DNA of 64,000 nt from Atrina japonica (taxonomy: Eukaryota; Mollusca; Bivalvia; Pterioida; Pinnidae), in assembly GCA_030159075.1 (NCBI GenBank), contig BROG01000447.1, positions 424,001-488,000 of the forward strand. The letters are read 5' to 3'. Made by a program: the position numbers and the translations under genes. The notes beneath the pieces were generated by a model. The model did not search any database. It saw only the letters and a list, made by a program, of their open reading frames with translations, and had not been told where the DNA came from. Positions 21,153 through 31,654 of this stretch are shown here, piece after piece (positions within the stretch are counted from its first letter, which is position 1; every line of letters begins with the position of its first letter).

Positions 21153-21284
21153 AATCTAAACTGTATTGAGATATGTTACATCTACTACTACTGTATAAAA
21201 CATAAACCCTGTTACTCATTTTATTGTGTTATAAACCCTATAACTCATTTAATTGTCTCATAAACCCTATAACTCTTTCAGTTT

Positions 21285-21326
21285 AAGGTTTCTTCTCGTA
21301 AGATATAAGTGGTCCTGAAAAGGACC
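21285..21326 (-). terminator. Histone-type 3' stem-loop on the minus strand, compensated stem
   Basis: Minus strand GGTCCTTTTCAGGACC (21,311-21,326), then ACTTA and, about 10 nt on, ACGAGAAGAAACCTT (21,285-21,300). Relative to the perfect copy at 21,117 one base pair is changed on both sides of the stem, which preserves pairing and the TTTC loop. The two hairpins face each other tail to tail across about 170 bp. Confidence 0.8.
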
Positions 21327-21349
21327 GTTGTTTTTGGCATATCTGCCAT

Positions 21350-21690
21350 GATTCATGTACAGAATCTCTTTTTAAACGGCAAACACTTCTCATCCATCTT
21401 TACGTTTTCTCTCTTCTCTACCAAACCGTTTGAGAAGTACAAATCGAGGCGAACATCTTCTTTTCCCTGATGAAAGTTCAGATCAATCTTTCGTAACTTA
21501 TCTTTAGTATCACGAATAATCTGCCTAGGATTTCTTGTTCCATTGTTTTGACATTTTTTATTTTTATCACTCTTAGACTGATTTCTCCTAGGCGTCTATC
21601 ACTCTTGACGTTTTCATTGGTGGAATCACGTTGCCAAACGATACATAGACCAATCATCAAAAAGGTCAAAGTTGACGAGACGGAGTATGC
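21350..21690 (-). pseudogene. Small minus-strand Polinton gene, unknown, histone-type 3' end
   Basis: Overlapping minus-strand frames give coherent Lys/Arg-rich peptide (DRRLGEISLRVIKIKN in one; NPRQIIRDTKDKLRKIDLNF and GKEDVRLDLYFSNGLVEKRE in another), ending near 21,350, about 25 bp before the hairpin. The frames are offset by an indel near 21,560. No membrane segment or known domain is clear; not a histone fold by eye. Confidence 0.4.
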
Positions 21691-21764
21691 ACTATACTTT
21701 TAAAAAGCCGTGCGCGTCTCATTTTACTGCACTTTGACTATGGTCTACCCTATAAAGTATTGCA

Positions 21765-22000
21765 TGAAGAGATGAAGAAAACCAACAAGGCAATGTTTCT
21801 TGATAGCACGGTGTTTTTGGGCAAGTAAGCCCAAAATACATTTTGGACAAATTGACGGCGTCAGATGAATGGAATATTTCGAGAGGCAGAAGGCAGGGCT
21901 CGAAAAATGGTGTCAATCGCTGAGACCCGTGCAGCAGCAACAGCCAGAAGACGGAAGATAGTTTAGTGCTGTCAATAAGACACAGGGATTTAACATCCCT
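21765..22000 (+). pseudogene. Small plus-strand Polinton gene, unknown, histone-type 3' end
   Basis: A TATA-like CCCTATAAAG lies at about 21,749, with an ATG at about 21,774: MKKTNKAMFLDSTVFLGK, then a stop. The next frames read KPKIHFGQIDGV and MEYFERQKAGLEKWCQSLRP, then a Gln-rich tail. Probably one protein of about 70 residues interrupted by a frameshift and a nonsense codon. The stem-loop at 22,010 follows. Function unknown. Confidence 0.4.
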
Positions 22001-22009
22001 AAAACAAAC

Positions 22010-22050
22010 GGCCCTTTTCAGGGCACCTAACTTACACGAAAAGAAACCTT
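22010..22050 (+). terminator. Histone-type 3' stem-loop, one base deleted, with purine element
   Basis: GGCCCTTTTCAGGGC-ACCTA (one C missing from the 3' stem, 22,010-22,024), then GAAAAGAAACCTT at 22,038-22,050, identical over 13 bases to that at 12.8 kb on the other strand. Confidence 0.75.
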
Positions 22051-22129
22051 AACGAAACGATGCAGTTTTTGTGTTGTGTTATACTATAGTGGTAAGTCTA
22101 GTAGTAAGTTAATTCTTTTTTATATGAGA

Positions 22130-23000
22130 TAGAAATCAATTCTAAAAATAGTAACATTAAACACTTGAGAAAAAGTTCAGTTAGAAGGACAAAAATTCAA
22201 AACGAGGCAATTCTAAAAATAGTAACATTAAACACTTGAGAATAACTTCATTCTACTGAGAGCTCATTTGGCAGCCGAAGCTCGAAGAGTCAACATTCAG
22301 AAAAACTCTCTCTGGGTGAGTGTGTTTAATTTTTTTATTTTATATACAGTGTACAAGAAATATAAAAACTTGTTGAAACGATGTAAGTGAACAACTTCAT
22401 ACTTTACACTTTTACTACTTGTGTCACTTTGTCAGTGTCACGTTGAGAGACTTCATTAAGAACGTTGCACATGCTGCAAACTTTGAGAACGGTACACACG
22501 TTGCAAACTTGAGAACGAACACAAACTACTTGTGTCACTTTGTCTTGTGTCACTTTGAGACTTCATAACTTAGGTTGCACACGTAAACTTTGAAACATGA
22601 GAACGGTACACACGTCTTTGACAAACTTTGAGTACGTTGCACACTTTCATGTTCTATGTCCACTCCTGCCGTGAGATTAGTCAGTCCCTGAAAAACTAGA
22701 TATCCCATGATTCCATACCCAAGAGGGCTACCCTTCCTAACCTTCCTGTTTCGCTACCCACCCACCCCTTTGGTTTAATGCCTACAGCCCATAAAGAGTC
22801 ATCAACCCTTTTGTTCCACCCTATAGTCTATACAGAGTAATCTCCCTTTGTTTCAACATACAGGCTATACAGAGTGATCTCCCTTTAGTCCTACTCATAC
22901 AGTCTATACAGAGTAATCTCCCTTTGTTTCACCTGTAAAGTCTATACAACTCACCTATAATTATACTGAGTAATCTCCCTTTGTACATACGCTACAAGTC
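22130..23000. repeat. Polinton right subterminal repeats
   Basis: TTCTAAAAATAGTAACATTA is duplicated at about 22,139 and 22,210. TTGTGTCACTTTG and TTGCACACGTTGCAAAC phrases recur at 22,415-22,650. TACAGAGTAATCTCCCTTTG recurs about four times at 22,790-22,990. No gene was seen. Confidence 0.7.
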
Positions 23001-23029
23001 TTAGTACAAGCTTGAGTCGAGCTGACCTT

Positions 23030-23504
23030 CCGTTCTTTACTCGCACATCTTAATGACGGTGGCGCCAAACTACGAGTTTCACAAACCTGGAAAACCCCAG
23101 TTTGGTTCTAAAAATAGATTCACTCTAAAAACTGGAAAAACCCAACTTCTCTCTCTTCCGTTGACTTCTCGCTCACGTGATCTGATTCTCGTGACCCCAA
23201 CTCCTTGTAACGACTCTCATAACCAAAATGGCCGCCCCAAACCTTCCACTTCCGCTCATAGACACGCCTCCTCAACGATTGGCTCTTTCTCCTTATTGCC
23301 ATGACAACATGACCTCACTTTATGACGCACATCCGGTATGACCTCACTTCCGTATGACGCACTTCCGGTTATGACGTCACAGGCGGCTCCATGGCGCGCA
23401 TTTGAATTGACAATCAGAAGCCAGTATTCATCAAACAGCGCCACTGGTGGCGCCCCCTAGCGGCGAAAATTCAAATGCGCGCCAGGGAGCTGCCTATAAC
23501 TACT
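23030..23504 (-). repeat. Polinton right terminal inverted repeat
   Basis: Reverse complement of the left repeat. It contains the same CRE-like TGACGTCA, CCGGAAGTG and TCACGTGA-type motifs, and the same foldback tip (AATTCAAATGCGCGCC inverted within about 100 bp). It differs from the left copy by small indels and substitutions, consistent with an old insertion. Confidence 0.9.
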
Positions 23505-23510
23505 GAGAGT
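23505..23510. other. Target-site duplication, right copy (GAGAGT)
   Basis: Follows the right terminus CCTATAACTACT and is identical to the left copy. Together the two mark a 6-bp staggered integration typical of Polintons. Confidence 0.9.
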
Positions 23511-23760
23511 CTAACAATTCTAGACTTATATATGACATGCAATCAACACCATTTTCATTATCAATTGCAATATTCTTATCTTTAAAATATCTGTAAAAAT
23601 CACAAGACAGTACTTTGTACAGTTTGTCTTATTTACAATCTTCCAATATTCTTTCGCTATCAGACCCGAGGGTTTTAGGTTCCTGATTTTTAGCATAATT
23701 TTATGTCTATAATTTTTTAGAGATTTCTCCATATTGTTTTTATATTTTCTTTCAGATGCC
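23511..23760 (-). mobile_element. LINE ORF fragment on the right flank of the Polinton
   Basis: The minus strand encodes KIMLKIRNLKPSGLIAKEYW and continues KIVNK, the linker between endonuclease and RT in bivalve-type LINEs (KxYWKxxN). After a frame change it ends ENGVDCMSYISLELLDS at the target site. Removing the insertion continues it into ITEKEI on the left flank. Confidence 0.6.
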
Positions 23761-24029
23761 CGAAGTTCATCTTAAAAAATACTTATCTATGTTTTCTGTA
23801 TAACCGCATTGAACGGCGGAATACTTTCCCAGCGGTGTGACAACCAGAGTGATACCAATTTTTTTTTTATTAAATTGGTTGTTTTAATGTGTTATACTAA
23901 AACAGTTTTGCTAAAAAAGGGGTATTTTGGCAATGTTTGACATCACCTCTGCCGCTCGAATAAAAAGAGATTCAATATAAACTCTAGTCAAATTATTTAA
24001 ATTCATTACGAGTTGATGTTCCATCAACT

Positions 24030-24525
24030 GAGTAATTTCATGGCAAGTTGTTTCTTGGGATCAAGTCACAGCACATTTTGCAGTATGGAGATAATAGCAC
24101 ATTATATTGACGGAAAATTACAAATGTATGTGCATTTCAGCAACATAAACTCAACTTCAAGATTGAAATTTAAAAATCACACATTTATTCCTATTTTTTT
24201 CTCTTTTTTTTGCTGTTTAAATTAACAAAAATAAAGTCGCTGAAAAATATAGGTCTAGAAGACTTGTTGAAATACAAAAGTCAGTTCGACGTTCTGGTGA
24301 GTTTTAAGATATATAAATTTGCTTTAGAATGTTACTTTTCAATTATTTTTTAACATTATACACTTGTGATAGAACTGACGTTGATAGCGACTAACCGGAC
24401 TGTTTACAATTCTTGCGCTCGATTAATATGCAAATGAGTTTTTGGTCGAGTTGTGTATATTTCCCTTACTGTGTATTGGCAAGATCTAGCTGTGAAGTTG
24501 GACATAGAGGTCGTGTCATTCTCAC
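24030..24525. repeat. Dispersed repeat, copy 2
   Basis: Direct counterpart of 8,410-8,905, about 15.6 kb away. Contains an ATTAATATGCAAAT-type octamer phrase shared by both copies. Confidence 0.75.
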
Positions 24526-25860
24526 CAACGTTTACCAAGATATTGACAGCCATTAAGGAGAAACTTCAGCAATACTGTACAGTTGCTTATTCCAGAAGCT
24601 GTGTAAATCAGATGTGGATACTTAAAAATTCTGAACAAAATTTAGAGACTCTTTACACAACAATTTCACATAAAGAATTAAAAGACAGACTACTTTTAGC
24701 ATCACAGACAACTGTTTTTTTCACTAAAGGTGGTGCCCGAAAATTTAAATATCTAGTGATTGGTTATCATGATACTTATTTTATCCAACGCCACTCTGAT
24801 TCTATACGTAAATACACAGAAGTTGATATAAAAACATGCTGGAATATCTAATAGACAATATATTCGTAATGTTCGGAGACGTGGTCTTTCAACAAACTGT
24901 TGGCATTCCTATGGGAACCAATTGTACCCCTTTATTGGCCGACCTGTTTCTTTATTCATACGAAGCAGACTTCATTCAGAAACTGCTGAATCAAAGAAGA
25001 AAAAGCTAGCGGTGTCCTTTAATTTGACATTTAGATATATCAACGACGTTTTGTCAATTAATAATGACAATTTTCATACATATGCCATGGGATATATCCC
25101 AGTGAACTAGGAATTAAAGATACAACAGAATCAAGCACGCTTCATACTTCGACATTTTACTTATAATAAACACAGACGGGAAATTGGCAACTAAGCTACA
25201 CGACAAACGCGACGATCTCGTATTTCCCATCGTAAATTTTCCATATTTAAGTAGTAATAGTACACAGTCACCCGCATATGCAGTTTATATTTCACAAATG
25301 ATCCGATATGCCAGGGCATGTTCACATTTCATATTATACAGATGTAAACTATTCACTGACAAATTATTGACACAGAGATATAAAAAAACGCGTTGGATGT
25401 AAACGTTCCGCAAATTTTACGGTCGGTATAATAGTCTTGTTTGGGATTACTTTGTTTCACTAAGTGAAATGTTGAGTTGCCTTTACGTTGGCGGTTGTTG
25501 AGACGTCTGTACCAATTGTGACGAGGATTCATTCCTCATGTATTTCATTTGGACTTGACTGTGGACTCACGGCGGGTGTGACCGTTCGACAGGGGATGCT
25601 TACTCCTCTATGACACCTGATTCCACTTCTTGGTTTCCAGATTTGTATCTATATCCTGGACATCCTAGAGATTTGTACTTTGGAATCTGAGATTTTTTAT
25701 ATTTCATAGATTTATGAAAGAAATAATAAGTCACGCTAGTAAGACAGCACTTTCGCCTTGCTTTCTCTTTGTTGTTCCGAATTATTCTTAAAGATTTTAC
25801 CAAATTTTTCATTTTTGCCGAATTTATTCTTTTTTAAATTCATGTATCATTTTATACCGA
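24453..25860 (+). mobile_element. Penelope-like retroelement RT fragment, degenerate
   Basis: Reverse transcriptase of the PLE type. In successive frames: QQTVGIPMGTNCTPLLADLF and LYSYE (RT motif 4), FRYINDVLSINNDNFH (motif 5, normally YxDD; the first catalytic Asp is Asn here), KLHDKRDDLVFPIVNFPYL, YISQMIRYARACSHF and FRKFYGRYNSLV-like ends. At least four frameshifts or stops. The 3' tail (about 25,500-25,700: GACATCCTAGAGATTTGTAC) recurs as 3'-end-only copies across the window. No GIY-YIG domain was found. Confidence 0.75.
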
Positions 25861-26874
25861 CCGTTTTTATAGCTGTTGTTTTCTAGATAAAAGACCAAAT
25901 CGTCGTTTGAACATGCTGTCTGCTACTGCGATTCTAGTGATTCGTAAATATATAATAACTCTATGATTCAATTGTTAAACACACTGCTAATTTATACAGA
26001 CATAATTACGAAATGTGAAAATAAAGCTATAATTCGTTAGGGGTCTTTAGAGTTATATATTCTTCATTTAGGTCGCTGGAGTTATTACAGTTCATATCAC
26101 AATATCCCCATGGCCATACTTTGATTTTTGTAGAACATAGAAGTCATTTGATTTACTGATATTAAGTAATAAACCACCGTAGCGGTTTTTATATGTATCT
26201 CCAAATTCGAGATATTCCATTTCAGTCTCATGAAATACATGTGGTGAACTGAATTTACAGGTGGGATATAAACTGCACCAAATATAATAACATCATTTGT
26301 ATTGCTACATTTGCGGCGACAGTGCATTACAATTTAAACCTCTGAATGAACTTTGACTTAAACAATAGATATGTATCGAGATAATTTACACTTATATGAT
26401 AATTGATATTATCAATGTTGTTGATTTTAGTTTCAGTAACCTAAGTAGATCTAATTTATAAAATCATACTTATTTATAAGCATTTAAAACTCTTGGTAGT
26501 TCATCTTTCTCTTATTACCACATACATATAGAGGCAATACATTCTGTGATGAGACAGTCATCGCATGCTTATATGTCAGCAATAGCGACGGAACTGTTTA
26601 GCTCTCCTTGGTTAGCCTGGCGGCTCCTTCTTCCTGTACGTCCCACATTATTAACTCCATAGATCGCAATTCCATCGGCCTAGTCTATTTTTAGAATTGC
26701 CGTATCCGTTTTTTGAACTAGGTAAATCTCTGCAGACGATGACGTGGATGCCCGGTTTGTATTGTCTCTGGTTTCTGTAATGAATCGTTGACTGTTAATA
26801 TACAACTTGTCACGTGACAGTGGCTTTCTTTATTGGCTTTTTACTGTTTTGTTTTTGTTTGTTTGTTATTGTTT

Positions 26875-27137
26875 AAGTCTTAACGTCCCACTCAAGAATC
26901 TTAAACTCATATGTAAACGTCACCAAATGCCGGTGAAGGGATTCAAATTTTGTCCTATGCTCGGCACTAACGGCCATTGAGGATTCTTTAACGTGCCGAC
27001 ACCTACTGTGACACGGGACCTCGGGTTTTACTGTCTCAGTCCGAATGACAGGAACCAACCTGCCGCCGGCTAGACTCGAACTCATTACCTTACGATCAAG
27101 AGTCGAGCGCGCTACCGAATGAGCCAGGCCGGCTCTG
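26875..27137 (-). repeat. tRNA-Lys-derived SINE, family 2
   Basis: The minus-strand head GCCGGCCTGGCTCATTCGGT, anticodon region GACTCTTGATC and B box GAGTTCGAGTC resemble tRNA-Lys(CTT). The body contains GGCAGGTTGGTTCCTGTC and GTGGGACGTTAA. Related copies at 31.2, 31.66 and 42.25 kb. Confidence 0.75.
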
Positions 27138-28026
27138 CAGTTTTGTTATAAAAGTATATAGTTTTGTAATAAAAGTATATTTCCCTTTTTTCGTTCATTT
27201 CTATAGGAATTTGTTCATTGACGTCATATACCTTGTTACCTTTGTCTCACAATGAGATGGTTGATTCACTACTGGAGGAGGAACCTCTCATATACAATGT
27301 TGGAGAATGGATCCAACAGGAATGGGAAGCATTTGGTGGCGCAAACGGTATTGATATTGCGTTAGGGTATGTAAAACTTGATATTGCGTTAGGGTATGTA
27401 AAACAGATAGAGTATGGCAGGAAATATGGTGTATGAAGCAAGTTTAACATGCGACTTAAGTTACTTAAGTTAATAGTAGCCAAGTGCAAATGCCATAAAG
27501 GTAATACTATTGAATAAAAATATACATGTATATAACAATTGTTGTTCTGTCTGATATCCAGTGGTTGTTATTAGATGAGTAATTAGTCTTCACCCTTTCT
27601 ATCATTTATAGGGTCTTCTGAAACCCTTGATCTTATTTATATGTGATTTACAATGTATATATAATTTTAATATAATGTACATGTATTTGTTTTATTTCAT
27701 ACAGAACAGCAACGTTATCAACAATTTGGAGGCGCGGTGTGAAATCTAAGAAATTTGTCATGCTACCGTTAGACAAGTTGGTAATTTGGTTGGTCCTCTG
27801 TAAAAATTGTGTTCGGCAGGTCTACATCCCACCCAAGAAGGCTTCCAACAGATAACATAGTTTAACATTTGATCATATGGGAAACACATCTGAAACTGCC
27901 TTGCAAATTGAAACTTAACTTGGTCAGTATAGTCCAGATGAGCTTCTGGGAGCCTCTAGGTTTTTTTTAAAATATAAACGAAATGATCATTCATACATTT
28001 TATTATGTCTCTATTATAAGTTATTT

Positions 28027-29110
28027 CTACCTTCTTCTGTTGTTATGTTTTTCAGGTAGACTTTTATTATTTGTAGAACTAGTTTGATGTTTTATATGTC
28101 CCCAAAGATAAGATGATGCTTTATTTTCATCTACCGAATTTTTGAAGAAATCATCTTCTGCTATTTCAATCAGATAAATAGTTTTTTTTCCAAAACCTAT
28201 ATTCATTCCATTTACGGAGCAGTTTCTAGCAGTTTGTATATCTTTATTTAAAAAGTCAGGTTGTTTTGACCGTTTGTTTTGTTTTGTACCGATGCGTCTC
28301 ATCGTGTGAATGCATCATGCCATATATGCATTGCTAATGTTGCATCATTTACACTAAATATATTATTGATAAAGGTTTCTCATTGCAGCATTTGAAACAT
28401 CTGTAAGTTAAAATGAAGAAGTACCAATTAAGAATCGAAGTTCAAGTCCATTAGAACACGACGAATTAAATGTTCAAATGGTCTCAACATAAAGAACAAT
28501 TGCGAATCCTAAACGGGATTGGACCAGGTGTCAGGAAGGAGTCATCGTTCTCTGCTGACATGCCACACCCGTCGCAAATGTTCCATGGAAACCTTTCTAG
28601 TACGATGAACGGGTCAAATTCAGTAAAATGGTGAAGAGGTCAAGTTCGGCGAAATGCGCGATGGGCGAAAGGGAGTCACTGTCTGTGGCCGTGATCCAGA
28701 ATACTATCTAATAACTTCATAATGTTTAACAAGATTCCCGTATCGACCATAAAACTTCTTAAACGACGACTCCAAGCGTTCAAAAACGTAACCTTGTGTA
28801 AGTGGTTTATTGGCTAAGTAATTGATTTATGCCTGACTTGAATTATAGGTTTTTGCTTACATTGAAAGCTTCTAGTTAAACATATTAGATAGTGATCACT
28901 TAAAGCAATAGTTGGAATGCTCACTTTCACTTACTATTTCAGAAGAAGAGCAGTATATATGATCTATAACAGTAGATGATGTTTTAATAGTTCTCGTCGG
29001 TTTATCTACTTTTCGTTCTGTCATATCTCTAAATAAACTGTTGTTTGCAACCATTGTTAAAATCTATCTTGAAGTTGCATTATCTAAATCAGGAGTATTT
29101 TGAGTATAAA
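28027..29110 (-). mobile_element. LINE fragment (endonuclease end and linker) interrupted by a repeat
   Basis: Minus strand, upper part (about 28,870-29,100): KPTRTIKTSSTVIDHIYCSS and SIPTIALSDHYL, the C-terminal endonuclease blocks of APE-type LINEs. Lower part (28,027-28,302): KQPDFLNKDIQTARNC and DDFFKNSVDENKASSYLWGH, the linker before RT. A family-B repeat at about 28,390-28,680 lies between them, probably a nested insertion. Confidence 0.6.
28390..28680 (+). repeat. Dispersed repeat family B, copy 1
   Basis: Contains CCACACCCGTCGCAAATGTT and CCATGGAAACCTTTCTAGT. Same orientation as 44,290-44,540; opposite to 29,850-30,090 and 53,545-53,790. Confidence 0.75.
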
Positions 29111-29360
29111 AATAGTCAATCAAGACTAAGATTGATCATTCACTGTCGAAAGCAGAGAACAGATGCCCATAATAATCGCTGTGTTTTGTATTTTTGACAT
29201 GGAAAGTTATTGCGGAATCGAGACTTGACCACAATAACTGGACCAGAACATGCACTATAGTCTAAGTCACATTAGATACTGAATTTCAAAATGAATTTGT
29301 AAAACAACCAATCGTCAAAATAAAAATATTTTACTGATAAAAGTGAAAAACTATATATAA

Positions 29361-29365
<5 letters not shown>

Positions 29366-29440
<75 letters not shown>
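29366..29440. repeat. (TA)n microsatellite
   Basis: Uninterrupted TA dinucleotides. Confidence 0.97.
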
Positions 29441-29442
<2 letters not shown>

Positions 29443-29594
29443 TTTTTCATCAGATAGTCTAATTTGTTTGATCACTTCAATTATCAAAACAGTTTTTGTA
29501 CGAAATATCTAGATGTTAGCCTTAAAATAGAAATAAATTGGGTCATGTGAGACTTCATTAGTTTTTATCATAATGAAGGGGCAACTTCCGTTTT

Positions 29595-30200
29595 GGTTTT
29601 TGTCTCGCATGAGAAGCAGAGGCGAGACATAGGGATAACTAATTCCGTCTTGCGGTGTCGTCAACCTTTCATTCCCGCAGCAGAACTCTTAAAGTACACG
29701 ATTGATTGGAAGCATACTTCACACAAATGACCCTTATGTACCCTATATATGCCTTTTGGGGAAGGTTGTTCTGACCTACTTTCTAGAAACTAGGTCACAG
29801 TCACTGAAAATCGTTTCCGGAGCAACCGTCTCACCAATCATGCTTTTCACCGAACTTGACCTCATCAACAAACTTGACCTTTTAACGAATTTGACCCATT
29901 CATCGAATTAGAAAGGTTTCCATAGAACATTTGCGACGGGTGTGGCATGCCAGCAGAAGACGCTGAATTCTTCCGGAAAGCTGGTCTTATCCCGTTTGGA
30001 TTCGTAATTGATCTTCATGTTGAGACCATTTGCACATCTAATTCGTCGTGTTATAATTGACTTGAGTTTTGATTCTAAACTACTGGTTGGATTGAACCAT
30101 ACTTCACACAAATGATCCTCATGTACCTTAGGTGTGCCTTTTGGGGTAACGGAGCTGGTCTGACCCGATTTCTACAAAGTAGGTCGCCGTTACTGTTATT
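29595..30200. repeat. Composite dispersed repeat with family B copy 2 (reverse)
   Basis: ACTTCACACAAATGA-CCT-ATGTACC followed by TGCCTTTTGGGG occurs at about 29,718 and 30,100. Between them lies an inverted family-B copy (GGTTTCCATAGAACATTTGC, 29,850-30,090). No coding capacity recognised. Confidence 0.6.
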
Positions 30201-31204
30201 ATTATCGATTATATGTTCAGGCGTGACATATGGCTCCTTTGAGCTCTCTTGTTCTTCCTATACATATAATACGAAATGCCTGAAACATTACAATCAGTGC
30301 TCCCGTTCTTTTACTTCCTTTTTTGCAAGTAAAAAACCCATGGCGCTGTGCATAGAAAATACCCGTAGTGTATTAAATCACTGAATATTTCGAACAAACA
30401 AGGATTCATTTCATTTGTCATTGGCATGAATTAATAGAATCTACCCCTACCTTCAGGGTATGACAAAGGAATCTCGGCAAGTATCTTGATGTAATACATA
30501 TTATTTTTAAGTCATAAATAGTTATTTTGACACAGTTCAAAGGATGTCTTCTGGTAAATTTTCACACACACACACACACAAACATATATAATCTGAATTA
30601 TTATCAGTTATATATTTACAGTGCAAATTAAAAGATACATTTAGCATTCAGTGTAAAAAAGAAAGCAAACAAAACAAAAACTAAAAAGTAGATGGGCTCC
30701 TCCGTTGCCTCAAAATACTTCAGAATATTTGTACATAACGCTTTACAGATAGAATGACCAAGGATTGACAAAGTCCAAATATATTGTCTCTTTAAACTGA
30801 AAAAGGAAAAGAGTACACATGGCAAAATAAAGCTGTGATGTTTTTCTTTTTGACTTTTTCCCTACATATAGAATTATGATTTATTTTCCTGTGACTGTTT
30901 TTTCTACATAAATTGTGACTTTTTCCCTGTAAGTTTTGAGGAAAACCCGGTTGCCTTAAACACAACGTGTAATTAGGTGTACCTTTTAATCATCATTAGA
31001 AATGTGCTTCAGAAACGATTGGTGCCACCTATTAATGTTATCAGGATAACTCGTATCCAAGATGAATCGTACCCAGACAAATAATCAGACTCAATGACTG
31101 ACAAACCACTCACTTTGGATTCGGATTCAAATATATAAGTATGAGTTGTCCAGCACCATTTGTACTCGTATATACTATGTTTTATGCCACATTTAATAAA
31201 TCCT

Positions 31205-31330
31205 ATAGCGCGCTTGACTCATGAACGTGAGTTCGATTTCAGCCTGCGGCAGGTTGGTTTCCTGTCCTTCGGATGGGACAGTAAAAACCGAGGTCCCGTG
31301 TGGGACGTTAAACAACAATAAAGCAAACAA
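31205..31330 (+). repeat. SINE family 2 fragment
   Basis: GGTTGGTTTCCTGTCCTTCGG, ACCGAGGTCCCGTG and GGGACGTTAAACAACAATAA, preceded by a degraded tRNA-like B box (GAGTTCGATTTC). Confidence 0.7.
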
Positions 31331-31369
31331 TAAATCCTAAATTATGAAATCTCATTTACCAAACAATAA

Positions 31370-31500
31370 ATCTTCAGGATGTCCAGGATAAACACGGGAC
31401 TTCTGAAAATCAAGAGGTGGAATCAGGTGCCATGGAGGAGTAAGCATCAACTGTTGACCGATCACATCCGCCGCGAGTCCTTAGTCAAATTCAAAATGGA
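31370..31500 (-). repeat. Penelope-like element 3'-end copy
   Basis: Reverse-complement match to the conserved PLE tail (CAGGATGTCCAGGATA... CATGGAGGAGTAAGCATC... GCCGCGAGTCC). The open frame here is a by-product. Confidence 0.6.
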
Positions 31501-31654
31501 ATATATTGTGGCAGTCAATTTTTTAATTGTGGATGGGATAATCTGGTCACAATGTACCCGGGAAGAAATTACGGCCTTTCTCAGAAAATTCAGCTTAGAT
31601 TCGAATGTACGCTGACCAGAAAAGTGATACCCGTACTTATAGGATACAATATGT

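Larger units (their letters stand above)
11767..23504. mobile_element. Maverick/Polinton-like DNA element (degenerate), 11.7 kb
   Basis: Large self-synthesising DNA transposon related to virophages and adenovirus-like viruses. Seen directly: both ends read AGTAGTTATAGGCAGCTCCC inward, the inverted repeats extend about 0.5 kb, and GAGAGT flanks each end. A 6-bp duplication is the family hallmark. Inside are a protein-primed-type PolB, a penton-like gene, an AT-hook gene, a BIR domain, CCHC knuckles and small genes with histone-type 3' ends. Base composition differs from the surroundings, with GC-rich termini. Every larger gene carries frameshifts or stops, so the copy is decayed. Major capsid, FtsK/HerA ATPase, adenain-like protease and RVE integrase were not recognised. 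The total is shorter than the 15-20 kb usual for the family. Confidence 0.9.

Noticed and set aside
20474..22050. Captured histone gene cluster as the source of the stem-loops
   Set aside because: None of the adjoining peptide fragments resembles H1, H2A, H2B, H3 or H4 in any frame, and the hairpins sit at ends of different genes, including one 8 kb away near the left terminus.
26873..27085. Minus-strand ORF MSSSLAGGRLVPVIRTE...
   Set aside because: Lies wholly inside the tRNA-Lys-derived SINE.
27218..27436. 72-codon plus-strand ORF with an internal duplication (DIALGYVK twice)
   Set aside because: No domain, splice context or conservation visible; the duplication is a 27-bp tandem repeat. 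A possible follow-on block at 27,705-27,858 did not strengthen it.
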